A stretch of 64,000 bases of DNA, from the NCBI GenBank assembly GCA_029961685.1, contig JARWKL010000005.1, positions 19,124,164-19,188,163 on the forward strand, written 5' to 3'. The notes under the pieces were generated by a model. It did no database searches and was not told where the DNA came from. It saw nothing but the letters and a program-made list of their open reading frames with translations. The position numbers were made by a program, and so were the translations under genes. This document shows, one piece after another, positions 63,666 through 64,000 of this stretch. Numbering within the stretch: position 1 is the first letter of the stretch; every line of letters starts with the position of its first letter. Source of the stretch: Aristolochia californica (lineage: Eukaryota > Streptophyta > Magnoliopsida > Piperales > Aristolochiaceae).

Positions 63666-64000
63666 AGGGGAAAGCGGGGATTTTTAAGTGAATGTTGAAT
63701 CCCAATCCATAAGTCATTTCTTACAAAAACATAGCCCATTATGTATGATTGACCGATACATCACTTAACAAATCATCTGCGATTGTTAGGTCAACTTTTT
63801 ATAAATGGGCAAAATAATGGTTTGTTTGACTCAGGTAAATATCCCACCTCACGTTCACTTGAGAATTTAATGAGCATTTGGTGTTCGCTTTAAAAGGTTT
63901 GGATCCATAGGGCATTTTCATCATTAACATGTTTCAAGCATGCATATCCATATTTAAAACAAGTTAGGATCAGTTAGAAATCTTTTTTTATCAAATTTCG
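63652..64000 (+). repeat. Family B monomer, forward orientation (partial, window end)
   Basis: The landmark variant is at 63689 (TGAATGTTGAATCCC). B states are present (TTACAAAAACATAG, TAAATGGGC). Unlike the forward B' monomers at 1-3,100, it contains the 9 bp after GAATTTAAT (GAGCATTTG), so it is not simply a continuation of B'. Small insertions occur near 63,750 (GATTGACCGATAC) and 63,966 (AGTTAGGATCAGTTAG). The feature is cut by the window end. Confidence 0.8.

Larger units (their letters stand above)
1..64000. repeat. Satellite DNA array, ~672 bp monomer, fills the window
   Basis: One AT-rich monomer is repeated end to end. The landmark TGAGTGTTGACTCCC (or its complement after 41.5 kb) occurs 96 times, most often 671-673 bp apart. 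Landmarks within a monomer, in forward order, are: a G-rich patch (GGGAAAAGGGGGAGGC), the landmark, an 18 bp dyad (ACAATCATCTATGATTGT), GTGGGCAAAATAATGG, a BamHI-type GGATCC, GCATGCATATCC, a SpeI-type ACTAGT, GTGTGTGAATAAATTTTC, TTTACGGGATGAAGG, and GAGAGAGATAATTCC. All stretches without genes are explained by this repeat; I found no unrelated insert. The size and HOR structure fit eukaryotic heterochromatic satellites. Species and chromosomal location are not determinable from the sequence. Confidence 0.97.

Noticed and set aside
1..64000. CRISPR-like regularly spaced repeats
   Set aside because: The repeated unit is a full ~672 bp monomer with no unique spacers; the intervals are themselves repeats.
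1..64000. Transposon or retroelement insertions within the array
   Set aside because: Landmark spacing accounts for all sequence. No insert with terminal repeats, target duplications or polymerase-like frames was seen; the largest extra segment is the ~180 bp monomer duplication at 55.4 kb.
1..64000. Shorter internal sub-repeat making up the 672 bp monomer
   Set aside because: I compared parts of the monomer by eye and found only short similarities (for example GGTTTGGATCC and GGTTTACGGGATG), not a regular sub-period.

Overview
The whole 64 kb window is one long tandem satellite DNA array. I see no protein-coding gene, rRNA, tRNA, CRISPR or transposon. An AT-rich monomer with a modal period of about 672 bp (most intervals 660-674 bp) recurs from the first base to the last. 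I followed one landmark in each monomer (TGAGTGTTGACTCCC or its complement) and found it 96 times. Every stretch between landmarks is recognisable monomer sequence. This is typical of a large eukaryotic genome (plant or animal heterochromatin, possibly pericentromeric or subtelomeric). The sequence alone does not identify the species. Both window ends lie inside the array, so its true length is unknown.

Layout. (1) 1-~3,100: forward monomers of family B, sub-type B', which lacks 9 bp that the other monomers have. (2) ~3,100-41,500: forward monomers of family A, with several higher-order repeat (HOR) patterns: a trimer (~2,017 bp) at ~3.3-10.1 kb, a tetramer (~2,689 bp) at ~10.1-14.8 kb, a mixed trimer/dimer block at ~15.8-25.9 kb, heterogeneous monomers at 25.9-31.3 kb, a dimer-based block (1,295 bp) at ~31.3-36.5 kb, and a block at 36.5-41.5 kb that repeats the order of monomer types seen about 20.7 kb and 13.1-13.3 kb upstream. 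(3) 41,501-63,624: family B in inverted orientation, made of sub-family B1 (41.5-55.4 kb) and sub-family B2 (55.4-63.6 kb); a rearranged 850 bp interval marks their boundary. (4) 63,625-64,000: family B in forward orientation again, after a small complex inversion/deletion junction.

Families A and B differ at linked diagnostic positions. Read in the forward sense, A has TTAGGGTAATATAG, GTAAGTGGGC, GGCTCGTTTGAC, CATAGGTGATTTGC and GTGGTGATC. B has TTACAAAAATATAG, GTAAATGGGC, GGCTTGTTTGAC, CATAGGTCATTTGC and GTTGTGATC. 

No genes work together here. The biology is structural: local duplication of monomer groups, unequal exchange producing chimeric and truncated monomers, and two orientation switches. 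Each monomer also carries a G-rich patch, an 18 bp dyad and an often-open 60-codon frame. These are the most plausible places to look for function, but nothing in the sequence proves one.
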